Shown in pieces: positions 7,983-15,851 of a DNA stretch of 24,999 bases; position 1 is the stretch's first letter; each line of letters starts with the position of its first letter. The DNA is from Candidatus Gastranaerophilales bacterium (GTDB taxonomy: Bacteria > Cyanobacteriota > Vampirovibrionia > Gastranaerophilales > Gastranaerophilaceae). The notes beneath the pieces were generated by a model. The model worked only from the letters and a program-made list of their open reading frames with translations, was not told where the DNA came from and made no database searches. A program made the position numbers and the translations under genes. Where the stretch lies: the NCBI GenBank assembly GCA_947632315.1, contig CANROV010000006.1, positions 1 through 24,999 of the forward strand, in the 5' to 3' direction.

Positions 7983-10625
7983 ATGACTGTAAAAATTAAA
8001 AAAAATTTAAAAACTATATTATTAATTATAATACTTACAGTTTTTATTATTTATTTAATGTTTCTGTATGTACTTCCGCCTGTTATTAACAGTTTAAAAT
8101 TTGAACATTTTGCCGAAGAAAAAATTTATAATAAAACAGGTATTGAGCTTCAAATTGACAATTTAAAATTAAATACCGATTATAATCTTTCTTTTACAAT
8201 AAATTTAAAGAAATTATTTTTAAAAAATAAAACCGATAAAGAAAAACTTTATATTGAAAATATATACCTTCATTTCAATTTATTAAATAAGAAAAAAAAT
8301 AATATAGAAATAGATAAAATATATCTGGATAAATCCGGACTTGATAAAGTTTTAAAAGATAATAAAAAAAGTAAAAATTTAAAAAATAATTTGAATTTTA
8401 TACCTAATATAGACATTAATACCATTCAGATTAAATTATCAGAATATTATCATAATCAAAATACAATAATAAAAATCAATAATTTTAAAACAGAAAATAT
8501 AAAAAATGAAATAACCTGTTTCTTTAATTCGGAGATAGATTCAGTTCTTTTAAAAAACAAAATGTATGTTGGAAGAAGAGGCAAAATTCAAATTTATGAC
8601 AACATAATAAAAATAAAAGACTTTTATATAACTTTTGGTGAAGCCGATTTAAAATTAAACGGTTACTATAATCTAAATGAAAAAAAATATAATATAAATT
8701 TAACGGGAGAAAAAATACCTGTAGATGATTTAGAAACATCATTAGTATATGCATTAAAAGCGTTAAAAAACCAAAAGAAAAATTTCCTTGATAACTTTAG
8801 TGATTTTTCCGGGTTAACAAGTATAAATTTGCATTTTAAAGATGGAGAAGTAAACGGAGAAGCTGTTTTTGACAACCTTTCAGCTAAAATATTAATGTTC
8901 TCAATTCCTGTTAAATTTGAAAAATTTACTGCATATTTTATTGAAGATAAAATAAATGCAAAAGCATTCGGTAAAATAGGAGACGAAAAAGTTTCTGCTG
9001 ACTTTAATCTTAACGGATATAAAAAAAATAAAAGAATTATAAAAGGCACTGTGCATTCTGAATTAACAAATAACTTTACTAAACAGTATATGCCTTTGTT
9101 AGCTATAAAAGGAACTGTTGATGCATATTTAAATTATTATATCAAACCGGGTGAAAATAATATAAATTATGAGGCAAGAGTAAATAAAAATTCTGATTTG
9201 TACTATAAACAAGCAAATTTAGGATTTGATGATAAAATCCGCAGATTAACTGCCAATACGATTAAAACTTCCGATGAAATAATAATAAAAAATTATGAGT
9301 ATTCAATAACTGATGATAAAACTTTGAAAAAACAAAAAATATTAAACGGTAAAGGTATATTTTCAAAAGATACGGGAAAATACAGACCTGTATATTTAAC
9401 GTGTAAAACAAATTCAAAAGCTCCTTTGTCAATAATAGGTTCTTTCAAAGAGCAGTTAGACGGGGGATTCTTTAACGGAAATCTTAAATATGATTTTGAT
9501 AAAAAACTTTTAACCGGACAATTTGAATTGTCTGATACCGAATATAAAGATTTTTATCTTAACTCTGCACAGGTAAATGCAGATAAAAAGAAAATAATTA
9601 TTAATGCAAATGGTACATTTGTTGATTCTCCATTTTCAGGTTACATTAATTTTGAAAATAAATTCAGTCATAAATTAAGAGTTTATAATTTAAATTTGTT
9701 TCTTGACCGATATGAAATAAAAAAGGGATATCATATACACAGAGTGAAGAAAAAAATAAAATATCCTAAAATTCATAAACAGCCTGAATTGACCATTGAT
9801 AATCTTAAAATAAAAGTAAATCATTTAACAAAGAAGCGAATATCTCTTGATAATATAGAAATAATAGGAAGTTTTAAAAATGATATAATTAATTTTTCAA
9901 TTCCTGATATGAATTTTGCCAAAGGTATATTAAGGGCAAAAGGTATATATAACATAAAAAAACATTCTTCTGATATCAATTTTGAAGCAAACAATATAGA
10001 TTCAAATACGGTAGCGGATGTTATATTTAATTTGCCTAATCAAATACAAGGGAAAGCAAATGCAAAACTTCATATAAAAACAAAGAATAAACTTGATAAG
10101 ATTGATGCAAAAGCACAATTCGAGGTACTTGAAGGGTATCTGCCTAAACTTGGCAGTACTGAATTTATGATTAAAAATTCTAAATTAATTAAAAAATCAA
10201 TAAAAGTAAGACTATCAGATATTATTAACATTGATATTTCAAAGGCTAAGGCATTTAGCTCCGATTTGTCGGGTACATTTGATATTGATAATTATGATAT
10301 TAAAAATGTTAATATATTTTCAAAACAGAAATATTTATCATTATTTATTGAGGGTAATTATAATGTATTGAAGCAAAACGGCGACATTATAATATGGGGA
10401 AAATACAATAAAAATGAGCAGAAAAAAATAAAAGTATTATATATTCCGCTTTCATTCATAATGAAAATTATTTTTAAGCCTGAATATACAAAAAATTTAT
10501 ATACTTTAAAAATAAATAAAATTCCCGATATAAAAGCAAAAGAAGAGGATACGGAAATATTTAAAGTTGATTTGGAAGGAAATTTAAACAGTAAAATAAA
10601 AGTAAATTTAAAAGCGATAAAATAA
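7983..10625 (+). CDS. AsmA/TamB-like large membrane-anchored protein
   Basis: An 880-residue protein with one N-terminal membrane helix (about 12-32) followed by a long, Lys/Asn/Ile-rich region made of alternating beta strands. The start is like AsmA-family proteins: a membrane anchor, then a segment such as YNKTGIELQIDNLKLN. Later segments (GSFKNDIINFSIPDMNFAKG, AKGIYNIKKHSSDINFEANN, QIQGKANAKLHIKT) resemble the repeating beta units of AsmA/TamB/YhdP proteins, which span the periplasm and are linked to lipid transfer to, or homeostasis of, the outer membrane. The family call rests on architecture rather than a signature motif. The 3' end meets a strong terminator. Confidence 0.65.
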   Translation: MTVKIKKNLKTILLIIILTVFIIYLMFLYVLPPVINSLKFEHFAEEKIYNKTGIELQIDNLKLNTDYNLSFTINLKKLFLKNKTDKEKLYIENIYLHFNLLNKKKNNIEIDKIYLDKSGLDKVLKDNKKSKNLKNNLNFIPNIDINTIQIKLSEYYHNQNTIIKINNFKTENIKNEITCFFNSEIDSVLLKNKMYVGRRGKIQIYDNIIKIKDFYITFGEADLKLNGYYNLNEKKYNINLTGEKIPVDDLETSLVYALKALKNQKKNFLDNFSDFSGLTSINLHFKDGEVNGEAVFDNLSAKILMFSIPVKFEKFTAYFIEDKINAKAFGKIGDEKVSADFNLNGYKKNKRIIKGTVHSELTNNFTKQYMPLLAIKGTVDAYLNYYIKPGENNINYEARVNKNSDLYYKQANLGFDDKIRRLTANTIKTSDEIIIKNYEYSITDDKTLKKQKILNGKGIFSKDTGKYRPVYLTCKTNSKAPLSIIGSFKEQLDGGFFNGNLKYDFDKKLLTGQFELSDTEYKDFYLNSAQVNADKKKIIINANGTFVDSPFSGYINFENKFSHKLRVYNLNLFLDRYEIKKGYHIHRVKKKIKYPKIHKQPELTIDNLKIKVNHLTKKRISLDNIEIIGSFKNDIINFSIPDMNFAKGILRAKGIYNIKKHSSDINFEANNIDSNTVADVIFNLPNQIQGKANAKLHIKTKNKLDKIDAKAQFEVLEGYLPKLGSTEFMIKNSKLIKKSIKVRLSDIINIDISKAKAFSSDLSGTFDIDNYDIKNVNIFSKQKYLSLFIEGNYNVLKQNGDIIIWGKYNKNEQKKIKVLYIPLSFIMKIIFKPEYTKNLYTLKINKIPDIKAKEEDTEIFKVDLEGNLNSKIKVNLKAIK

Positions 10626-10663
10626 AAAAGCAGTATAAGATTTTTATTTTTATACTGCTTTTT
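10625..10663. terminator. Bidirectional intrinsic terminator
   Basis: Perfect inverted repeat AAAAAGCAGTATA (10625-10637) and TATACTGCTTTTT (10651-10663) with a 13-nt AT-rich loop. It lies between two convergent genes and has A-tracts/T-tracts on both sides, so it can stop transcription from either strand. Confidence 0.9.
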
Positions 10664-10670
10664 ATTAAAC

Positions 10671-11708
10671 TTATTTTAAATTTGTTTTAAAAAATGTTTC
10701 AATTTTATCGAAAGGTATTATATCTTTTTTATCATATAAGTCAGTGTGAACAGCGTTTGGAATAATCATTAATTCTTTATTATCACCTTTTAATTTTTTA
10801 AAAGCGTCTTCCGAAAAATATCTGCTGTGTGCTTTTTCACCGTGTATTAACAATACGGGGCTTTTTATTTCACCTGCGAATGCTAAAATAGGCTGATTAA
10901 TAAAAGACATACATCCTGTGACATTCCAACCGTCATTAGAGTTTAAAGAGCGTTTATGATAACCTCTTTTTGTTTTGTAATAATCATAATAGTCCTTAAC
11001 AAAAAATGGAGCGTCATCGGGAAGCGGATCTATAACACCACCGCCTCTTTTATATTTACCTGTTTTATAGTCTTCAATTCTTTGCTTGTTTAAATTTTCT
11101 TTTATTGCATATCGAGCGGTTTCATCTGTTTTGTCAAAATATCCGTAAGCATTAACTCTGCTCATATCGTACATAGTGGAAGCTAAAGTTGCTTTAATCC
11201 TTGTATCGAGTGCGGCAGCATTGATTGCCAATCCGCCCCATCCGCAGATTCCTATTATCCCTATTCTGTTTGGGTCTACATTATCTTGAACAGATAAAAA
11301 ATCTACGGCAGCCATAAAATCTTCAGTATTAATATCAGGTGAAGCCATATATCTCGGTTCACCTCCCGATTCTCCCGTAAATGACGGATCAAAAGCTATT
11401 GTCAGAAATCCTCGTTCTGCCATTTCCTGAGCATATAATCCTGATGATTGTTCCTTTACTGCCCCAAACGGCCCTGCAACTGCTATCGCAGGAAGTTTCC
11501 CCTTGTATTCTTTAGGGATATACATATCTGCTGCAAGTGTTATTCCGTATCTGTTGTGAAAAGTTATTTTTTTATGGTCTACTTTAGTGCTTTGGGAGAA
11601 TACCTTATCCCATGATTTTTCCTGTTTTATATTTTTTGCTTCGCTCATATCACTGCCTCCCGTAAAAAATAATATAATAAGACATAATATTATAATTTTC
11701 TTTAGCAT
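10671..11708 (-). CDS. Exported alpha/beta hydrolase
   Basis: A 345-residue protein with a signal peptide (about residues 1-24, hydrophobic IIILCLIILFF). The rest is an alpha/beta hydrolase: an oxyanion-loop region around PAIAVAGPFG, a nucleophile elbow in RIGIIGICGWGGLAINAA, a later STMYDMSRV segment, PVLLIHGEKAHSRYF with the expected acid region, and a late histidine in IPNAVHTDLYD. It belongs to the large group related to dienelactone hydrolase/YcjY-like proteins. The elbow carries no Ser: C155 in G-I-C-G-W-G-G is the candidate nucleophile, as in dienelactone hydrolases, although W157 sits where a small residue is usual. Substrate unknown. A GAGGA ribosome site lies 7 nt before the ATG. 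The gene upstream on this strand is the acetyltransferase, 22 nt away. Confidence 0.85.
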   Translation of the reverse strand: MLKKIIILCLIILFFTGGSDMSEAKNIKQEKSWDKVFSQSTKVDHKKITFHNRYGITLAADMYIPKEYKGKLPAIAVAGPFGAVKEQSSGLYAQEMAERGFLTIAFDPSFTGESGGEPRYMASPDINTEDFMAAVDFLSVQDNVDPNRIGIIGICGWGGLAINAAALDTRIKATLASTMYDMSRVNAYGYFDKTDETARYAIKENLNKQRIEDYKTGKYKRGGGVIDPLPDDAPFFVKDYYDYYKTKRGYHKRSLNSNDGWNVTGCMSFINQPILAFAGEIKSPVLLIHGEKAHSRYFSEDAFKKLKGDNKELMIIPNAVHTDLYDKKDIIPFDKIETFFKTNLK

Positions 11709-11730
11709 ATTTATTCCTCTGTTTATCTTA

Positions 11731-12330
11731 TTAAACTTTTTGACAATTTATATTTATTGATTTTATAACTTTTGCCGGATTTCCAACGGCAATTGAATTT
11801 TTTGGAATATCTTTTGTAACTACGCTTCCTGCGCCGATAACAGCACCATCATGGATTGTAACTCCGGGTAAAATTGTGCAGTCAGCGCCAATCCAAACGG
11901 AATTTCCTATTTTTACGGGTGCCGGTGTTAAATTTGCTCTATGTTCAGGATTTAAATCGTGATTTAGTGTGGCTATTGTAGTGTTATGTCCGATTAAAAC
12001 ATTATCTCCTATTGTAATACCGCCTTGATCTTGGAATCTGCAGCAGGCATTTATAAATACATTTTTACCTGTTTTTATGTTTTTTCCGCAATCTGTATAA
12101 AAAGGAGGAAATATTCTAAATGTTTTATCTGTTTTCCTTCCCGTAAGTTTTGTAAAAATTTCTATTATTTCTTCAGGAGTATGATATTTATTGTTTAACT
12201 CCATTGTTAATTTAAGAGCTTCTTTGCTGAGATAATTGAACATTTCAAACATATCAGAACCTAAATAAACATACTCTTTTTTCTTCATTCGTTCTCTAAA
12301 TTCTTTGATATCCATAATAATATAATGCAA
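11731..12330 (-). CDS. Maltose/galactoside O-acetyltransferase-like hexapeptide-repeat protein
   Basis: Up to 199 residues, the length of the Maa/LacA/NodL family, which transfers acetyl groups from acetyl-CoA to sugars. The N-terminal helix pair (about 10-65) is of the Maa type. From about 80 onwards there are left-handed beta-helix repeats (GITIGDNVLIGHNTTIATLN, VKIGNSVWIGADCTILPGVT) and the C-terminal GNPAKVIK. The catalytic His is in TLNHD, about residue 124. Two starts are possible: a TTG at 12330 with AAAAGAG about 8 nt upstream, or the ATG at 12315 (194 residues) without a ribosome site; the sequence does not settle it. The 5' end, including the first codons, lies inside the 66-bp repeat that recurs at 13319. 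Confidence 0.88.
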   Translation of the reverse strand: MHYIIMDIKEFRERMKKKEYVYLGSDMFEMFNYLSKEALKLTMELNNKYHTPEEIIEIFTKLTGRKTDKTFRIFPPFYTDCGKNIKTGKNVFINACCRFQDQGGITIGDNVLIGHNTTIATLNHDLNPEHRANLTPAPVKIGNSVWIGADCTILPGVTIHDGAVIGAGSVVTKDIPKNSIAVGNPAKVIKSININCQKV

Positions 12331-12361
12331 TTTTGTACTCTTTTATTATATCAATAAAATT
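12296..12361. repeat. 66-bp exact direct repeat, copy 1
   Basis: Identical over 66 bp to 13319-13384, in the same orientation, exactly 1023 bp apart. This copy covers the first codons of the acetyltransferase gene and its upstream region. The flanking bases differ immediately outside both ends. The two copies bracket the methyltransferase gene. Confidence 0.97.
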
Positions 12362-12438
12362 AAAATTTATTGATTATATTGATAATATTATTAAGCATAA
12401 ATTATATTGTATAATATTACTTGCATAGGGAGTATTAT

Positions 12439-13119
12439 ATGAGTGAATTTTTAAGTCTTGATGAATTAGGAATTAAATACAATACAGATAAAGCCAGTAA
12501 ATATTGCAATAATCAAGTTATTATTCCGGGACATGACTATTTAAACAAATATGAAATTTTTTTAAAAGAATTGAGAAACGAAGAATTTACTTTAGTGGAA
12601 TTGGGTTGTTATACCGGGGCATCATTAAAAATGTGGAAAGAATATTTCCAAAATGCTTTTATTGTTGGGGTTGATATTAATCCTAAATGTAAAAATGTAG
12701 AACAAGACAGAATTCATTTTATTTGTTCTGATTCTGTGGCAAATAATTTACCATTAAAATTGCGAAATTATAGCAATATAAAATGTATTATTGATGATTG
12801 CTCTCATTCTTGGAGTAGTCAAAGAATGAGTTTTGAAATGCTATTTCCGCTATTAAAAAAGGGTGGTTATTATATAATTGAAGATTTAGAGTTAGGTTCT
12901 ATGGGCGCATTTCCTGAATATCCTCCTAAAATTCTTGATTCTCAAGTGTTTTGGGATTATGCTATGGATAGGATGAAAATATTACGTGTTAGTGAAAATC
13001 GTAATCAGACAAATTATCGTCCGTTCTTTTTTCAATTGCCTAAATATATTCAAAATATTGAATTATCTATAGGAATGGCTGTAATAATACCAGGTTCTAT
13101 TATTTTTAGAAAAAAATAA
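12439..13119 (+). CDS. Class I SAM-dependent methyltransferase, MycE/TylF-like
   Basis: A 226-residue protein from the ATG at 12439, chosen because AGGGAG lies 6 nt upstream (an upstream TTG at 12421 has no such signal). The Rossmann SAM site is VELGCYTGAS (about 53-62), followed by VDINPK. The IDDCSHSW segment (118-125) and GGYYIIEDL are hallmarks of the macrocin/mycinamicin sugar O-methyltransferase group, which bind a metal through the Asp residues. The start LGIKYNTDKAS and GHDYLNKYE fit similar proteins seen in glycan gene clusters. A sugar or other hydroxyl is a plausible acceptor, by inference. A TATAAT box at 12410-12415 could be its -10 element. The whole gene lies between the two 66-bp repeats and so may be a separately acquired insertion. 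Confidence 0.82.
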   Translation: MSEFLSLDELGIKYNTDKASKYCNNQVIIPGHDYLNKYEIFLKELRNEEFTLVELGCYTGASLKMWKEYFQNAFIVGVDINPKCKNVEQDRIHFICSDSVANNLPLKLRNYSNIKCIIDDCSHSWSSQRMSFEMLFPLLKKGGYYIIEDLELGSMGAFPEYPPKILDSQVFWDYAMDRMKILRVSENRNQTNYRPFFFQLPKYIQNIELSIGMAVIIPGSIIFRKK

Positions 13120-13284
13120 TATATATGGTACAGATAAGATTTTGAGTCCGCTATTTTGGAACCGTTTTTAAATGACCATTCAGAAGATGAATTGAATAGT
13201 TCAATATAGAAGTAATAAAATATGAATAATATACTATTATAATTTTCGTTTCAGATAAGACTAACAGTTGTTTACACGGAAGCC

Positions 13285-13320
13285 AATTTCCTTGCAAAAA
13301 GATAATAGTTGATTTATACT
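13285..13320 (+). pseudogene. Remnant of a radical SAM paralogue 3' end
   Basis: These 36 bp match 14528-14563 (last codons, stop and downstream bases of the neighbouring radical SAM gene) with only 3 mismatches. In frame it reads ANFLAKR-stop, against INFFAK-stop in the intact gene. The similarity stops at 13320, one base inside the 66-bp repeat, so this is a recombination junction that left the tail of a second copy. Confidence 0.6.
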
Positions 13321-13384
13321 AAATTCTTTGATATCCATAATAATATAATGCAATTTTGTACTCTTTTATTATATCAATAAAATT
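13319..13384. repeat. 66-bp exact direct repeat, copy 2
   Basis: Exact copy of 12296-12361, carrying the start codons of the acetyltransferase gene out of context. Read leftwards from its ATG, the frame runs into unrelated sequence and stops after 21 residues, so this is a displaced promoter/5' end fragment and not a second gene. Confidence 0.97.
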
Positions 13385-13473
13385 TTTTATTTATTTAAAA
13401 TAAATTTAAGAAATGAGAAAAAATAATATTTATTTCTTGAAATAATTTAATTATTTATAGTAAAGTATAACTT

Positions 13474-14544
13474 ATGAACGTTTGTAAGTTTTTAAAAGAT
13501 TCTATATGTTTTTTTCCTACTCAAATTTGTCCTTGTTGTTCTGCCACTATTAGACATACTCCGTTAAGAGTTGATATTTCTTCTGAAATTGATTTTTATT
13601 CTAATTTAAAAAATTATATAAAAATTAGAAATACATATTTAAATGATTTCTATAGAAAAGGGGAATGTTATTGTTTAAAAGATTGTACATTATATGAGCT
13701 GATTAATGTTAATACTTTGGAAAATAGAATAGATATAAGTGATAATGAGTCTTTTTTCAAGCTTAAAGAAATTGTTATTTCAAATAGAATTTATTGTAAT
13801 TGTAATTGTATATATTGTGAACAGACTGAAAATGGAAAATACAGACAAGAATTTAATAAAATTGATATTAAATATGATATTATTGATGTTTTGAAATTCT
13901 TAGAAGAACAAAATTTAATTGATAAAGGTTGTAAGTTCACAATTTCAGGAGGAGAAATTGCTGAATACCCAAGAGAAGAACTTCTTTATATATTTAATCT
14001 CGCACGTAAATTCGACGGATATTTGGTTTTGTTAAGTTCAGGCATTAAATATTCAGAAGAAATAGCCTGCGTTTTAAAAGACTTTAAAGTTAATTTATGT
14101 ATATCTGTTGATAGTGGAACAAAAGAAATTTATGAAAAAATAAAAAGGGTAAAAGCTTTTGATATTGTTTGGCAAAATATTGCAAAATATGTAGAAATTT
14201 CAAAAGAAAATCCTAATGCTGTTGTAGAAATTAAATATATTGTTATTCCCGGAATTAACGACAATATTAATGAAGCTAAGAAATTTATAAAAAAATGCAG
14301 AAAGGTTAATTGTACAAATATAAGAACTGAAATTGAACATTATTATATGCGTGAGCATATAAATGAACCATTTACAAAAAAATTAAAACAAATTTTTTTA
14401 TATTTTGAAAAAACTGCAAAGAAAAATAAAATAAATTATTTAATAGAAGGTGTTGGACGTGTTGTTATTGAGAGAAAGTTAAAAGAAAATACTGTAAAGC
14501 GAAAAAATATTTTAGAATTGTTAATAAATTTCTTTGCAAAATGA
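13474..14544 (+). CDS. Radical SAM protein with N-terminal Cys cluster, paralogue of the 6055 gene
   Basis: A 356-residue protein. The cluster motif is C108-x3-C112-x2-C115 (CNCNCIYC), followed by FTISGGEIAEYPRE (GGE at 160-162), LLSSGIKY, and SVDSGTKEIYEKIKRV. Before the core lie C19, C21, C22, C65, C67 and C71, in the same arrangement as in the protein at 6055, so an auxiliary iron-sulfur site at the N terminus is likely in both. The two proteins also share the KYIV-x-GIND-N segment and a long C-terminal helical part. Reaction unknown. It is followed by the ATP-grasp gene, 85 nt before the GTG start used here (24 nt before the far ATG at 14569). There is no clear Shine-Dalgarno; the ATG at 13474 is supported by the conserved N-terminal cysteines. 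Confidence 0.82.
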   Translation: MNVCKFLKDSICFFPTQICPCCSATIRHTPLRVDISSEIDFYSNLKNYIKIRNTYLNDFYRKGECYCLKDCTLYELINVNTLENRIDISDNESFFKLKEIVISNRIYCNCNCIYCEQTENGKYRQEFNKIDIKYDIIDVLKFLEEQNLIDKGCKFTISGGEIAEYPREELLYIFNLARKFDGYLVLLSSGIKYSEEIACVLKDFKVNLCISVDSGTKEIYEKIKRVKAFDIVWQNIAKYVEISKENPNAVVEIKYIVIPGINDNINEAKKFIKKCRKVNCTNIRTEIEHYYMREHINEPFTKKLKQIFLYFEKTAKKNKINYLIEGVGRVVIERKLKENTVKRKNILELLINFFAK

Positions 14545-14629
14545 TAATAATTGATTTATACTTGATATATGAATAAGTTCTTGCGTTTATTTTCAGATTT
14601 TATTAAATATCTGAATCCCGTGCATTTAT

Positions 14630-15712
14630 GTGCGGGGGGGGGTATTTAGATTATTCTTTTGTAAAAATTCTAAACAAGATATTTCATTTAAAAAGAATTC
14701 TACTTCTAATATATTGAAAATTCCCTTTGTTAAAAATCTTTTTAAAAATTACTTCACTTATAAAAACAAGCAAAATTATTTTTATCATTTGAGACATCAT
14801 GGAGAATCTGTTTTTAAATACGATTTTATGATGAGCCTTAATGAAAAAGATTATCCATATTATCTTTCTGAAGCATACTTAATTAAAACCGGAGAAAAGT
14901 TAAATCTTCTTAGACCTAAAACTTTAAATGAAAAAATACAGTGGATAAAAATATATGATAATAATCAGCAAAAAAGAGAATTGACGGATAAAGTATTAGT
15001 TCGTGATTGGGTAAGAAATACAATTGGCGAGATTTATCTAAAAACTGCTTTATGGATAGGTGATAAGTTTGATGATATACCGTTTGAATCCCTTCCTGTT
15101 TCTTTTATTATCAAATGTAACCATGGTTGTAAATGGCATGTTAAAGTTAGAAACAAGCAGGAATTTTTAAATAATAGAAAGTTATTTGATTCTTGCCGTA
15201 TGTATATAAACAGCTGGTTAAATCAGTCATTTTTCGGCTGGAGTGATTTTGAAACTCAATATAAAAATATTAATCCAAAAATTATTATTGAACCATTACT
15301 TCTGGAAAATTTAAATGAATCTGCTGATGAAATTGAAGTTTGGTGTTTTAACGGAATAGCTAAAATTATTCAAAAATGCAGAAATGTTATAATAAACAAT
15401 AAGTTTTCACATCGTCAAATCACTTCATTTGATGGGAACTTTAATCAAAATGATATTAAATTTTATTATACTAATGAAATTATACACGCTGAAGCTGATG
15501 AAATAATAAAACAGGCAAAAGAATTAAGTGAAAATCTTGCAAAAGGTTTTAAATTTGTACGTGTTGACTGGATGATATACCAAAACAAAATATATTTCTG
15601 TGAGATGACGTTTACGCCGCACTCAGGTTTTATTTTTTTCATAAAAAATCATAATGAATTACAGATAAAATTGGGTAAAATGTTAAATTTGAAAGGAAAT
15701 AAATATGAATAA
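14630..15712 (+). CDS. TupA-like ATP-grasp protein, start interrupted by a poly-G tract
   Basis: About 360 residues. The region from about residue 70 matches the TupA-like ATP-grasp group of polysaccharide clusters: LLRPKTLNEKIQWIKIYD, SFIIKCNHGCKWHV, PKIIIEPLLL, IEVWCFNGIAKII, and the ATP/metal site FVRVDWMIYQNKIYFCEMTF followed by TPHSGF. TupA takes part in teichuronopeptide synthesis in alkaliphilic Bacillus, so ligation of an amino acid or peptide to a carrier is the likely chemistry. The start is uncertain. As read, the frame opens at GTG 14630 (no ribosome site), just before nine Gs. Two upstream ATGs are out of frame now: the one at 14628 joins the frame with 10 Gs, the one at 14569 with 8. 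An internal ATG at 14828 could also be used. Its end overlaps the next small gene by 8 nt. Confidence 0.75.
   Translation: MRGGVFRLFFCKNSKQDISFKKNSTSNILKIPFVKNLFKNYFTYKNKQNYFYHLRHHGESVFKYDFMMSLNEKDYPYYLSEAYLIKTGEKLNLLRPKTLNEKIQWIKIYDNNQQKRELTDKVLVRDWVRNTIGEIYLKTALWIGDKFDDIPFESLPVSFIIKCNHGCKWHVKVRNKQEFLNNRKLFDSCRMYINSWLNQSFFGWSDFETQYKNINPKIIIEPLLLENLNESADEIEVWCFNGIAKIIQKCRNVIINNKFSHRQITSFDGNFNQNDIKFYYTNEIIHAEADEIIKQAKELSENLAKGFKFVRVDWMIYQNKIYFCEMTFTPHSGFIFFIKNHNELQIKLGKMLNLKGNKYE
14634..14642 (+). repeat. Poly-G tract (9 G) at the ATP-grasp gene start
   Basis: Nine consecutive G residues in very AT-rich DNA, placed between two candidate start codons (ATG 14569, ATG 14628) and the ATP-grasp reading frame. 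From ATG 14569 the present tract leads to TAG at 14647. Loss of one G fuses that start to the long frame (about 380 residues); gain of one G fuses ATG 14628. Confidence 0.85.
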
Positions 15713-15851
15713 TGATAATGATGATAATAATTTATCAATAGAGGAAATCAATGACCTTTATTCAGATATTTTGGGATTCCCTGATGATGTACTAATTGCT
15801 GGTGCTGCTCGAGCATTTGATAATGTTGGTAATGGGGGGGCAGCTGTGTAG
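15705..15851 (+). CDS. Short leader/core-like peptide, candidate RiPP precursor
   Basis: 48 codons plus stop. The ATG has a good ribosome site (AAAGGA, 7 nt spacing) and overlaps the ATP-grasp gene by 8 nt, so it is translationally coupled and probably real. The N-terminal part is Asp/Asn-rich (MNNDNDDNN), then LSIEEINDLYSDILGFP and DDVLIAGAARAFDNV, an amphipathic leader-like stretch; the C terminus is Gly-rich, GNGGAAV. A run of seven Gs (15834-15840) lies in the codons for the last glycines. With eight Gs the frame continues to 15874 and the peptide ends GNGGGSCVGAPDSGK, a Gly/Ser/Cys-rich tail more like a modified core. It is followed by a radical SAM/SPASM gene, the usual partner of such precursors. 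I know no family match; RiPP status is inference. Confidence 0.6.
   Translation: MNNDNDDNNLSIEEINDLYSDILGFPDDVLIAGAARAFDNVGNGGAAV
15834..15840 (+). repeat. Poly-G tract (7 G) in the core region of the small peptide
   Basis: Seven consecutive Gs. Tract length decides the C terminus: 7 gives GGAAV-stop, 8 gives GGGSCVGAPDSGK-stop, and 6 or 9 gives a frame with QLCRGSR-stop. A second G-run in the same cluster as the tract at 14634. Confidence 0.8.

Larger units (their letters stand above)
13120..13473. other. 354-bp non-coding stretch with gene remnants and repeat copy 2
   Basis: No intact gene is visible. A 23-codon open stretch around 13138-13209 (reading FESAILEPFLNDHSEDELN then stop) could be a remnant C terminus but is too short to assign. 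13285-13320 is nearly identical to the 3' end of the radical SAM gene at 13474 (see separate entry), and 13319-13384 is the second copy of the 66-bp repeat. The remaining AT-rich part directly precedes the radical SAM gene and probably holds its promoter; TATAGT at 13456-13461 is a candidate -10 box. Confidence 0.6.

Noticed and set aside
8524..9049. Two overlapping minus-strand frames
   Set aside because: Antisense to the AsmA-like gene; their composition is what the reverse of a Lys/Asn-rich frame produces.
12421..12438. TTG start extending the methyltransferase by six codons
   Set aside because: The ATG at 12439 has AGGGAG at proper distance, and this site itself is inside the extension.
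13138..13209. Short frame reading FESAILEPFLNDHSEDELN
   Set aside because: 23 codons with no start signal; could be a remnant but cannot be assigned to any family.
14593..14616. Hairpin TTCAGAT/ATCTGAA between the radical SAM and ATP-grasp genes
   Set aside because: No T-run follows and the stem is 7 bp AT-rich, so it is not supported as a terminator; it also lies inside the possible extended ATP-grasp frame.
14634..15840. Explaining the G-runs as general homopolymer sequencing error
   Set aside because: Long A and T runs in the other genes of the window leave their frames intact, so widespread homopolymer error is not evident; local error at G-runs cannot be excluded without reads.
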